From NCBI GenBank assembly GCA_017529085.1, contig JAFXOC010000509.1:1-5187 (forward strand): a stretch of DNA of 5,187 nucleotides, written 5' to 3'. The stretch's first letter is position 1; the number at the start of each line of letters is the position of its first letter. The notes under the pieces are model-generated. The model had not been told where the DNA came from. It worked only from the letters and a program-made list of their open reading frames with translations, and ran no database searches. The position numbers and the translations under genes were made by a program. Positions 1-5,187 of the stretch are shown piece after piece. The stretch comes from Selenomonadaceae bacterium. Its GTDB lineage: Bacteria > Bacillota > Negativicutes > Selenomonadales > Selenomonadaceae.

Positions 1-1
1 G

Positions 2-871
2 TCTCGCAAAATATTTTTAGCGCGAATCTTAAAGCGTTGTGTTAGCGAATTTGCAGACTGTACCATTGACGATATAATGGGTAAGTATATTGAAGATAAA
101 GTTGAAGTTGGCGCAGTCCCCATTGCTCCCGATAAAACCAATGCTGTAAAGAAAATCGACGGCGATAATATCGAATACAAAACGCTGACGGAGGGCGAAA
201 CTACTTTCGATATTCGCTTCACGGCTTACGCTCCTACGACTGGCGAGCCGATAAAACTTATAATCAACATAGAGGCGCAACGAAAAGTAAAACCCGGGTA
301 TTCGCTGATAAAACGGGCGATATTTCACGGCAGTCGTCTTATGTCGTCGGAGTATAATGTTGAGTTCGTAGAGCCTAACTTTGACGATATTAAGAAGGTT
401 ATTAGTATATGGATATGTATGAGTTCGCCGAACGTAATGGATAGCGGGATTACGGATTATAGTTTTGCCGAAAAGCTGACCATAGGCGATATTAGGAATA
501 CCAAAGAAAACTATGACTTAATGCAGATAGTGATGGTGTATATCGGCAAAGACTCCACTCTTATTGAGGACGAACTTTTGAAACTTTTGCATTTGGTATT
601 TCGGGCGAAATTAAACGCTGCCGAGAAGAAGGATAAGTTAAAGACTGATTATGATATTGAAACGGATAACGAGGCGTTGAAGGAGGTTAATGTTATGTGT
701 AACTTAGGCGAGGGGTTAGTTGAAGAGACAAGAGAAGAAACTTGGGAAGAAGCGACTTTAACTCATTTAAAGAATATAATGGAGGCTATGGGCGTTAGTC
801 TTGAAAAAGCTATGGATATTCTTAAAGTGCCCGTCGATTCTCGTTCGATGTATGCTTCGATGATAAGCTAA
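2..871 (+). CDS. Rpn family recombination-promoting nuclease / PD-(D/E)XK putative transposase, 5' end outside window
   Basis: The first ATG in the window is at 77, but the same frame is open back to base 2, and the extra 25 codons (SRKIFLARILKRCVSEF..., ending in DDI) look like the conserved N-terminal part of this family. The gene therefore most likely starts upstream of the window, and 77 is an internal Met. About 289 residues are visible. Counting from Met at 77, the nuclease core shows FDIRF (D45) followed by INIEAQ (E66-x-Q68), matching the D...E-x-Q arrangement of PD-(D/E)XK nucleases of the Rpn/PDDEXK_2 group. After it come the typical GYSLIKRAIFHGSRLMSSEY stretch (residues 74-93) and an acidic C-terminal helix ending in a KAMDILKVP segment (245-253). 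Proteins of this family are DNA endonucleases linked to RecA-independent recombination, often called putative transposases and often multicopy. The C-terminus looks intact. No target-site repeats or partner gene are visible. Family assignment is firm; activity in the cell is inferred. Confidence 0.85.
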   Translation, partial: SRKIFLARILKRCVSEFADCTIDDIMGKYIEDKVEVGAVPIAPDKTNAVKKIDGDNIEYKTLTEGETTFDIRFTAYAPTTGEPIKLIINIEAQRKVKPGYSLIKRAIFHGSRLMSSEYNVEFVEPNFDDIKKVISIWICMSSPNVMDSGITDYSFAEKLTIGDIRNTKENYDLMQIVMVYIGKDSTLIEDELLKLLHLVFRAKLNAAEKKDKLKTDYDIETDNEALKEVNVMCNLGEGLVEETREETWEEATLTHLKNIMEAMGVSLEKAMDILKVPVDSRSMYASMIS

Positions 872-973
872 CAGTCAGCTTATGAAATTAAATCAAAATT
901 TATCAAAATGCGCGAACCGGTAAAATTAAGTCTTGCAGAAAATCCTAAAAAATTAAAATTGTTGCACTAAAAA

Positions 974-1011
974 TAGCCTTTATATGCTTGAAGTTAAGTG
1001 TATAAAGGCTA
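974..1011. repeat. Inverted repeat / strong hairpin in intergenic region
   Basis: The arms TAGCCTTTATA (974-984) and TATAAAGGCTA (1001-1011) are perfect reverse complements over 11 bp. In RNA the stem can continue inward through wobble and Watson-Crick pairs (985-990 with 995-1000) to a four-base loop at 991-994. The bases following on the + strand are A-rich (AAGAAAAAA), so this is not a canonical + strand terminator. On the minus strand the stem is followed by five Ts (complement of 969-973), which would be compatible with a weak terminator for leftward transcription, but no leftward gene is visible. Its role is unknown. It sits where the missing 5' half of the adjacent tRNA would be expected. 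Confidence 0.75.
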
Positions 1012-1034
1012 AAGAAAAAATACGCTAAACACTC

Positions 1035-1084
1035 TCGAATTGTTAATCAGAATGTCACCGGTTCGAGTTTGGTTCGGGGAGCTA
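1035..1084 (+). pseudogene. tRNA-Asn(GTT) 3'-half remnant
   Basis: The sequence fits the 3' two-thirds of a tRNA. There is an anticodon loop TTGTTAA (1040-1046, anticodon GTT at 1042-1044), a 3' anticodon stem TCAGA (1047-1051) and a variable loop ATGTC (1052-1056). The T-arm is ACCGG-TTCGAGT-TTGGT (1057-1073), the acceptor 3' strand is TCGGGGA (1074-1080), the discriminator is G1081, and CTA stands where CCA would be. The wording closely resembles bacterial tRNA-Asn genes. No 5' acceptor strand (TCCCCGA expected) and no D-arm with a GGTA-type loop are found upstream. The 5' anticodon stem (TCGAA, 1035-1039) pairs at only three of five positions. The T-stem closes with two G-T wobbles. It is therefore almost certainly not a working tRNA. 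It could be decayed in situ or be the duplicated 3' end left at an integration (att) site. The terminator at 1097-1124 fits an original tRNA transcription unit. Confidence 0.65.
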
Positions 1085-1096
1085 TTTGAAATTTAT

Positions 1097-1124
1097 GCCT
1101 TTCGAGATTTCGGAGGGCTTTTTT
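1097..1124 (+). terminator. Intrinsic (rho-independent) terminator
   Basis: An 8-bp stem is formed by GCCTTTCG (1097-1104) and CGGAGGGC (1111-1118), with two G-T wobbles and a six-base loop AGATTT. It is followed directly by six Ts (1119-1124). It lies 12 bases after the tRNA-Asn remnant and reads rightward, so it probably belonged to the tRNA transcript. It would also stop read-through from the nuclease gene before bioY. Confidence 0.8.
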
Positions 1125-1262
1125 GGTGTGTAAATTTAATCAAAAATATACATAAAACTAAGGTGGATACGCTTTAATGGGGTTTATTAAAACAGGCTAA
1201 ATTTCCTTTATTAAATTTTCGCAGGATTTTTCAATTTTTTGTCGAATAAGTTTCAGAACGAA

Positions 1263-1268
1263 AGGAAG
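1263..1268 (+). promoter_or_regulatory. Ribosome binding site of bioY, long spacing
   Basis: AGGAAG lies 12 bases before the bioY ATG at 1281, longer than the usual 5-9. An in-frame stop (TAG, 1269-1271) between it and the ATG rules out any earlier start in this frame, so 1281 is the first possible ATG. Confidence 0.5.
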
Positions 1269-1280
1269 TAGAAATTTCTA

Positions 1281-1826
1281 ATGAGATTTGCAACTAAAGA
1301 AATCACTCTTGCGGCGTTGTTTGTGGCGTTTATCGCTATAGGCGCATATATCAAAATACCATTCGGAAGTTATGTGTATACGCTCCAATTTTTCTTTACG
1401 CTTATGGCCGGACTTGTCTTAGGCGCAAAACTCGGAGCGTTTGCCGTATTGGTATACGTACTGATGGGGCTTGTTGGGATTCCGGTTTTTACTTCCGGAG
1501 GCGGACCGCAATATGTGTTAAACCCAACTTTCGGATATTTGATAGGATTTATAATTCAAGCTTATGTTGGGGGTAAATTTTCCAGGAATATAAAAATTCC
1601 AAATTTTAAAAAATTATTTGCCGTAAATTTAATTGGTCTGGTTATAGTCTATGTTCTCGGCATAAGTTGGTTTTACGCAGCTTCAAATTATATTTTAAAT
1701 ACCCCTATATCGGCGTGGGCGGCGATATTTTACTGCGGAATAGTACAAATACCGCCTGATTTGTTGCTTGCAGCTGCGGCGGCTAGAATTGGATTGAAAC
1801 TCTATCGCGCCGGTTTTTGGATTTGA
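1281..1826 (+). CDS. bioY: Biotin transporter BioY (ECF transporter S component)
   Basis: This is the membrane-embedded substrate-binding (S) subunit that captures biotin. It works alone or with the shared energising module EcfA/EcfA'/EcfT (or BioM/BioN), none of which is in the window. The 181-residue length is normal for the family. The protein is very hydrophobic, with about six membrane segments (roughly residues 8-26, 36-50, 52-66, 82-97, 112-135, 145-168). Family landmarks are visible: GLVGIPVF followed by a Gly-rich loop TSGGGP (63-76), then NPTFGYLIGF (81-90), and a C-terminal helix starting IPPDLLLAA (157-165). The gene starts at the first in-frame ATG after a stop and is followed 21 bases later by bioA, so uptake and synthesis of biotin are encoded together. 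No BirA-type paired operator was recognised upstream. Family assignment is firm; substrate biotin is strongly supported by bioA next door. Confidence 0.93.
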   Translation: MRFATKEITLAALFVAFIAIGAYIKIPFGSYVYTLQFFFTLMAGLVLGAKLGAFAVLVYVLMGLVGIPVFTSGGGPQYVLNPTFGYLIGFIIQAYVGGKFSRNIKIPNFKKLFAVNLIGLVIVYVLGISWFYAASNYILNTPISAWAAIFYCGIVQIPPDLLLAAAAARIGLKLYRAGFWI

Positions 1827-1847
1827 TTTTGGAAGAAGGACAATAAG

Positions 1848-3197
1848 ATGAGTGAAATGACATCATGGCAGGAACGGGATGTAGAGCATATATGGCATCC
1901 TTGCTCGCAAATGAAAGATTATGAAACACTGCCGCCTATTGTTGTCGATCATGGAAAAGGCGTATGGCTTTATGATATAACCGGAAAAAAATATCTTGAT
2001 ATCATCAGTTCTTGGTGGGCAAATTTATTGGGGCATTCAAACGAAAAGATTAATGAAGCTATAAAGGAGCAGCTTGATAAACTAGAACACGTTATATTTG
2101 CAAATTTCACACATAAGCCCGCTATAACGCTCGCTGAAAAATTGGTGGAGATACTGCCTAAAGGCTTAAACAAAATTCACTTTAACGACAATGGTTCCGC
2201 CGCTATTGAATGCGCGCTTAAAATGTGCTTTCAGTATTATTTGCAAACAGGTAAACCAAAGAAAAAATATTTTATGTGCTTGACGGAGGGTTATCACGGT
2301 GAGACTATAGGCGCGCTTTCCGTTGGCGCGGTGGATTTATATACGAAACTTTATGCGCCTATGATGATGAAGACATTCCCAATCGAAGCGCCGGATTGTT
2401 ATCGTTGCCCGTACGCCGAAAATCGTGATAATTGCTCTGCGCATTGTATAGAACGGGCAAAAAAGGTATTTGAAGAAAAAGCGGATGAGACCTGCGCTCT
2501 TATCTTGGAACTGCTGTTGCAGGGCAGCGCGGTAATGAGAATTTATCCGCCGATTTATCTAAAAAAGATTAGGGAACTCTGTGATAAATACGATGTGAAA
2601 TTGATTGCGGACGAAATCGCTACGGGATTTGGACGCACGGGAAAAATGTTTGCATGTAATCATGCGGATATTTCTCCCGATGTAGTGTGCTTGTCAAAGG
2701 GACTTACCGGCGGATATATGCCGATGTCGGCAACCTGTGTGACGGATGAAATATATGATGCCTTTTATGCGGATTACAATGAAGGAAAAGCGTTTTTACA
2801 CAGTCACACTTATGCTGGCAATCCTCTTGGCTGCGCCGCCGCGCTTGCCGTACAGAAAATTCTTCGAGAAGACAATATTTTGGAAAAGGCAAGGGAAAAC
2901 GCCGCTTACCTCACAGAGCGAATGGAGGCGGCTTTTTTGCCTCATAAGAACGTGGGGGAGGTGCGTCATATAGGACTTGTTCACGCTGTTGAAATTGTGG
3001 CGGATAAGGAAACCAAAGTTTCCCTTGACGGTAAAAAACGCACTGGTTACGCTATTTATAAGAGAGCGTTATCGAAGGGCTTGCTTCTTCGTCCGTTGGG
3101 AGATGTGCTATACTTTAACCCGCCTCTTGTAATATCGAAAGATGAATTGGATTTTGCAATAAAAACCATGAAAGAAGCTATGGACGAAATATTATGA
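1848..3197 (+). CDS. bioA: Adenosylmethionine--8-amino-7-oxononanoate aminotransferase BioA
   Basis: This cytoplasmic PLP enzyme transfers the amino group of S-adenosylmethionine to 8-amino-7-oxononanoate (KAPA), giving 7,8-diaminononanoate in biotin synthesis. The 449-residue length suits the class III aminotransferase family. Visible markers are the BioA N-terminus IWHPCSQMKDYE (15-26), SSWW (54-57), NDNGSAAIE (113-121), GYHG (148-151), IADEIATGFGRTG (253-265; D255 contacts the PLP nitrogen), SKGLTGGYMP (283-292; K284 the Schiff-base lysine), HSHTYAGNPLGCAAA (318-332) and LRPLGD (414-419; R415 corresponds to the substrate-binding Arg of E. coli BioA). C184, C187, C196 and C200 form a C-x2-C-x8-C-x3-C patch like that of Gram-positive BioA. 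An oddity is that the usual IEP..QGAGGM segment reads LELLLQGSAVM (220-230), with Leu in place of the conserved Pro. AAGGA (1836-1840) sits 7 bases before the ATG. No bioF, bioD or bioB is in the window. The stop overlaps the next gene by 4 bases. Confidence 0.95.
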   Translation: MSEMTSWQERDVEHIWHPCSQMKDYETLPPIVVDHGKGVWLYDITGKKYLDIISSWWANLLGHSNEKINEAIKEQLDKLEHVIFANFTHKPAITLAEKLVEILPKGLNKIHFNDNGSAAIECALKMCFQYYLQTGKPKKKYFMCLTEGYHGETIGALSVGAVDLYTKLYAPMMMKTFPIEAPDCYRCPYAENRDNCSAHCIERAKKVFEEKADETCALILELLLQGSAVMRIYPPIYLKKIRELCDKYDVKLIADEIATGFGRTGKMFACNHADISPDVVCLSKGLTGGYMPMSATCVTDEIYDAFYADYNEGKAFLHSHTYAGNPLGCAAALAVQKILREDNILEKARENAAYLTERMEAAFLPHKNVGEVRHIGLVHAVEIVADKETKVSLDGKKRTGYAIYKRALSKGLLLRPLGDVLYFNPPLVISKDELDFAIKTMKEAMDEIL

Positions 3198-3769
3198 CTA
3201 GGGAGGGCAAGTGGACCATCGGGATACTGCTTGTTGTATTAGCGATTGTTTTAATGATACCCGAAAATGAACCGCCAAAAGAGGAAACTTCGGCAAAACT
3301 CACTAAATCCGCGGAAGAGAAGCTTACAAAGTTAAAAAAGGAGAAGTCAAAAAAAGAAGTGACAATAGAACGCCCTGTTAACGGACACGTTCCAATTAAA
3401 GGTTTAGAGATTGCAAAAGAAAATATAGAAATTAGAAACCCATTTACTTATCAACATGAGACCAGAGGCGAAAAAATTGAGCCAATACGACAATCGGCAG
3501 ATAAGAATAAGCAGCCGATACCTGAAAAAGCTATTGAGACAAGGAATGTTAAGACAACGCCACAACAAAAATCCGGCCTTCAATGGGAATTAAATGGAAT
3601 TATAATTTCGGAAAAATCCAAACAGGCGGTACTGTCTAAGGGAGATAAGGTTGTTACTCTTAATCCGGGGGATTTATTTGACGGAAACAAAGTTGTGGAT
3701 ATAACCAAAAGCGAATTGATTTATGAAGGGCAAAACGGAAGAAGCAGTCTAAAATTGCCGGGTCCATAA
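3194..3769 (+). CDS. PilP/GspC-like inner-membrane protein of a type IV pilus or type II secretion system
   Basis: The 191-residue protein has a short cytoplasmic tail, one membrane helix (about 7-22, WTIGILLVVLAIVLMI), then a Lys/Glu-rich, helix-prone linker (about 28-60). An RNPF motif (81-84) resembles the R-D-P-F element of PilP-type proteins. After a Pro/Gln/Lys-rich linker comes a small beta domain (about 129-188), LQWELNGIIISEKSKQAVL...NPGDLFDGNKVVDI. This has the layout of the GspC homology-region/PilP fold, which links the inner-membrane platform to the secretin. The overall architecture is closer to GspC (N-terminal helix plus HR domain) than to lipoprotein PilP, as there is no lipobox. 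The ATG overlaps the bioA stop (ATGA, 3194-3197) and has only a poor Shine-Dalgarno, suggesting translational coupling. The later in-frame Met (residue 21) would destroy the membrane helix, so this start is preferred. The secretin gene directly downstream supports the role. The assignment rests on motif pattern and context, not on strong sequence identity. Confidence 0.65.
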   Translation: MTREGKWTIGILLVVLAIVLMIPENEPPKEETSAKLTKSAEEKLTKLKKEKSKKEVTIERPVNGHVPIKGLEIAKENIEIRNPFTYQHETRGEKIEPIRQSADKNKQPIPEKAIETRNVKTTPQQKSGLQWELNGIIISEKSKQAVLSKGDKVVTLNPGDLFDGNKVVDITKSELIYEGQNGRSSLKLPGP

Positions 3770-3773
3770 GGAG
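3768..3773 (+). promoter_or_regulatory. Strong ribosome binding site of the secretin gene
   Basis: AAGGAG lies 6 bases before the ATG at 3780 and overlaps the TAA stop (3767-3769) of the PilP/GspC-like gene. It fixes the secretin start and implies that the two genes are translated from one transcript. Confidence 0.8.
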
Positions 3774-3779
3774 CAAGCT

Positions 3780-5129
3780 ATGGTTTTTAAAAAGAGTTTA
3801 TTCCTCGTGATGTGTCTCTCTTTTTACGCAATGATTACATTTGCTGCGCCGGTCACGATGCGCGCGGTGGACGCTGACGTTCGCGCTCTTTTGTCTTCTG
3901 TTGCTCATGTGGGAAATTTGAGCGTTGTTATCGATCAAACCGTCAGCGGAAAAGTTACGGCGAACATTAACGGATTAGAACCGAAAGACGCTTTATACAT
4001 GATAGCGAAAGCCAGAGGTTTTACGGTTGAAGATGTGGGCGGTACTTTTATAATTACGGATGTCGGTCACGCGGTAAATTTTCGTCAAATATATACATTT
4101 CCGGTGCAACATGCCGAGCTTGAAACAATAAAAAACGCATTGCAACTTGCCTTCAAAAATTCAATCGCAAAATCTGACAATTCTTCTTCCAATCAAATAA
4201 AAAATCAAAATAAGACTACAAGCGCAACAAAAACGTCAATTACAAATTTTGAAGCTGAAAACAGGGTAATGACGGATGCGGCGCACGGCGCAATCATATT
4301 TTACGGCACTCAAAGCGAAGCCGAAAAAGCTCGCGCTCTCATAGCCTCTTTAGATACTCCGCCCAAGCAAATTTCACTTATGGCGAAGGTTTTGGCAATT
4401 CAAAAAGATGCTTCAAAAGATTTAGGCGTTGAATGGCGTTGGTCTGCGCTCCCTCAATATCCCGAAAGTCGTATAACGTACGAATACGAATATGCGGACG
4501 ACGATAGCGCTCGTAGACGACGCACTTCCACTCGCGAATATAGTCGCAGTTTTGAAGGCTCCGACAATATCCCTGGCATTATTCGTTTTGGTCGAGGTCC
4601 CGAAGGGTATCCTTACGAATTTTATTATGAGGCGAAGATAAATGCGCTTATAACCGACGGAAAGGCAAAAGTTTTATCTCAACCTAACATAACTACCCTT
4701 CAAGGCAAAGAAGCCGTTATAAATATAGGTGGCTCCGTACCTGTGCCAATAGTATCTACAACCAATTCCACCGTCACCACTTCTATTCAATATCGTAACG
4801 CAGGAATAATATTAAGATACACGCCTAGAGCCAGTAACGATGGATATATTACAGCGGATGTTCATACCGAAGTCAGCTCTCCGTTATACGTAGAATCCTT
4901 AAAAGCCTATCGTTTTCAAGAGCGCAGCGCAGACACCACCGTGCGTCTTCGCAATAATGAAACAATGGTGATAGGCGGTCTTATAGGCGAGGAGGAGTCG
5001 AAAAGCTTCTCAAAAGTCCCGTTTTTGGGAGATATTCCGATTTTGGGCGCGCTTTTTAAAAACAATAAACGAACCAAGTCCGAATCGGAACTCATGATTT
5101 TCCTTACGGCAAAAGTACTGGATGAGTAA
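3780..5129 (+). CDS. pilQ: PilQ/GspD-family outer-membrane secretin (short form)
   Basis: The protein is a ring-forming outer-membrane channel for a type IV pilus or type II secretion machine. A Sec signal peptide is clear (KK at 4-5, hydrophobic core 7-22, likely cut after A22). Residues about 25-95 form the STN/N0 domain (VTMRAVDADVRALLSSVA...GGTFIITD). Residues about 101-192 are an N1-like (NolW) ring domain interrupted by a Ser/Asn/Gln/Lys-rich insert (131-157). The secretin core runs from about 196 to 447, with VLSQPNITTLQGKEAVINIGG (298-318), VPVPIV (320-325), NAGIILRYTPR (340-350), MVIGGLI (396-402) and the signature VPFLGDIPILGALF (413-426). At 449 residues it is short and lacks the AMIN repeats of proteobacterial PilQ and the multiple N domains of GspD. 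A charged stretch DDDSARRRR (240-248) lies early in the core. The upstream PilP/GspC-like gene is a natural partner. The family is certain; pilus versus secretion is not, so the symbol is provisional. Confidence 0.85.
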   Translation: MVFKKSLFLVMCLSFYAMITFAAPVTMRAVDADVRALLSSVAHVGNLSVVIDQTVSGKVTANINGLEPKDALYMIAKARGFTVEDVGGTFIITDVGHAVNFRQIYTFPVQHAELETIKNALQLAFKNSIAKSDNSSSNQIKNQNKTTSATKTSITNFEAENRVMTDAAHGAIIFYGTQSEAEKARALIASLDTPPKQISLMAKVLAIQKDASKDLGVEWRWSALPQYPESRITYEYEYADDDSARRRRTSTREYSRSFEGSDNIPGIIRFGRGPEGYPYEFYYEAKINALITDGKAKVLSQPNITTLQGKEAVINIGGSVPVPIVSTTNSTVTTSIQYRNAGIILRYTPRASNDGYITADVHTEVSSPLYVESLKAYRFQERSADTTVRLRNNETMVIGGLIGEEESKSFSKVPFLGDIPILGALFKNNKRTKSESELMIFLTAKVLDE

Positions 5130-5133
5130 GTTC

Positions 5134-5183
5134 TTACTTTTCTTTTTCTCTTTTTTTGTAAAAAAAGAGAAAAAGAAAAGTAA
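5134..5183. repeat. Perfect 24-bp-arm palindrome after the secretin gene
   Basis: The left arm (5134-5157) begins TTACTTTTC and is almost pure pyrimidine. The right arm (5160-5183) is its exact reverse complement, ending GAAAAGTAA. Only GT (5158-5159) separates them. Beyond a single C/C mismatch (5133/5184), two more pairs are possible (5131-5132 with 5185-5186). It starts 4 bases after the TAA and marks the likely end of the operon. No T-tract follows on either strand within the window, so it is not a textbook intrinsic terminator, although a transcript could fold into a long A-U-rich hairpin that protects the 3' end. The window ends 4 bases after it, so a longer element cannot be excluded. 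Confidence 0.85.
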
Positions 5184-5187
5184 CAAA

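Larger units (their letters stand above)
872..1280. other. 409-base intergenic region between the nuclease gene and bioY
   Basis: This stretch is AT-rich and contains no convincing protein gene. From left to right it holds about 100 bases of featureless A/T-rich sequence, a strong hairpin (974-1011), a tRNA-Asn 3'-half remnant (1035-1084), an intrinsic terminator (1097-1124), and about 155 bases of leader in front of bioY. The bioY promoter must lie in that leader, between the terminator and 1280. It contains a direct repeat TTTATTAAA at 1183-1191 and 1207-1215, but I could not pick a -35/-10 pair with confidence. I also see no paired BirA-type operator halves there. Confidence 0.7.

Noticed and set aside
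29..328. 99-codon minus-strand open frame overlapping the nuclease gene
   Set aside because: It lies opposite the conserved nuclease core and has no family-like sequence.
933..959. Possible promoter TTGCAG - 15 bases - TAAAAT upstream of the tRNA remnant
   Set aside because: The spacer is too short and the sequence so A/T-rich that such matches are expected by chance.
908..970. A 20-codon ORF (starting MREPVKLSLAENP) ending just before the hairpin at 974, like a leader peptide with an attenuator
   Set aside because: There is no Shine-Dalgarno sequence before the ATG, no run of one regulatory amino acid, and the hairpin lacks a + strand T-tract.
1039..1050. TTGTTAA looking like a BirA operator half-site ahead of bioY
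   Set aside because: No matching second half lies at the right distance, the site is upstream of a terminator, and it is better explained as the tRNA-Asn anticodon loop.
913..1065. 9-bp inverted match CGAACCGGT (913-921) / ACCGGTTCG (1057-1065)
   Set aside because: The core ACCGGT is self-complementary, so the match carries little information, and the right copy is already accounted for by the T-arm.
1183..1215. Direct repeat TTTATTAAA (1183-1191 and 1207-1215) as a regulator site
   Set aside because: It is a nine-base A/T-only repeat in A/T-rich leader DNA, and no known operator fits.
1970..2984. Several minus-strand and alternate-frame open frames within bioA (1970-2173, 2704-2892, 2746-2973, 2796-2984)
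   Set aside because: They are shadows of the well-conserved bioA frame, with no recognisable protein features or ribosome binding sites.
3780..3845. Secretin N-terminus as a lipoprotein signal (Cys at residue 12)
   Set aside because: The residue before the Cys is Met rather than Gly/Ala/Ser, and the hydrophobic stretch continues well past it, so an ordinary Sec signal peptide fits better.

Overview
The window reads as chromosomal DNA of an AT-rich diderm (outer-membrane) bacterium. The secretin with a signal peptide requires an outer membrane. The Rpn-type nuclease, BioY and the Gram-positive-style BioA (with its C-x2-C...C-x3-C segment) look Firmicutes-like. Together these best suit a Negativicutes-type diderm Firmicute, but this is an inference from protein character and no search was run.

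Layout, all genes on the + strand. (1) At 2-871 is the end of an Rpn/PD-(D/E)XK nuclease ('putative transposase') gene that enters from outside the left edge; the reading frame is open to the first bases. (2) At 872-1280 is a 409-base non-coding stretch. It holds a strong hairpin (974-1011), what looks like the 3' half of a tRNA-Asn(GTT) gene lacking its 5' half (1035-1084), and an intrinsic terminator (1097-1124). (3) From 1281 to 5129 four genes are tightly packed and probably form one operon: bioY (biotin ECF-transporter S component), bioA (DAPA aminotransferase), a small PilP/GspC-like inner-membrane protein, and a short PilQ/GspD-family secretin. (4) At 5134-5183, just past the secretin stop, is a perfect 24-bp-arm palindrome with one nearly pure pyrimidine arm and one purine arm.

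The first two operon genes supply biotin, one by uptake and one by the SAM-dependent amination step of synthesis. The last two look like the periplasmic connector and outer-membrane channel of a type IV pilus or type II secretion machine. The two pairs are joined by a 4-base stop/start overlap, so they are probably co-transcribed and translationally coupled despite having no obvious shared function.

No complete novel system is evident. The points most worth a second look are the biotin/pilus gene coupling, the tRNA-Asn 3' remnant beside an Rpn-type recombination gene, and the terminal palindrome.
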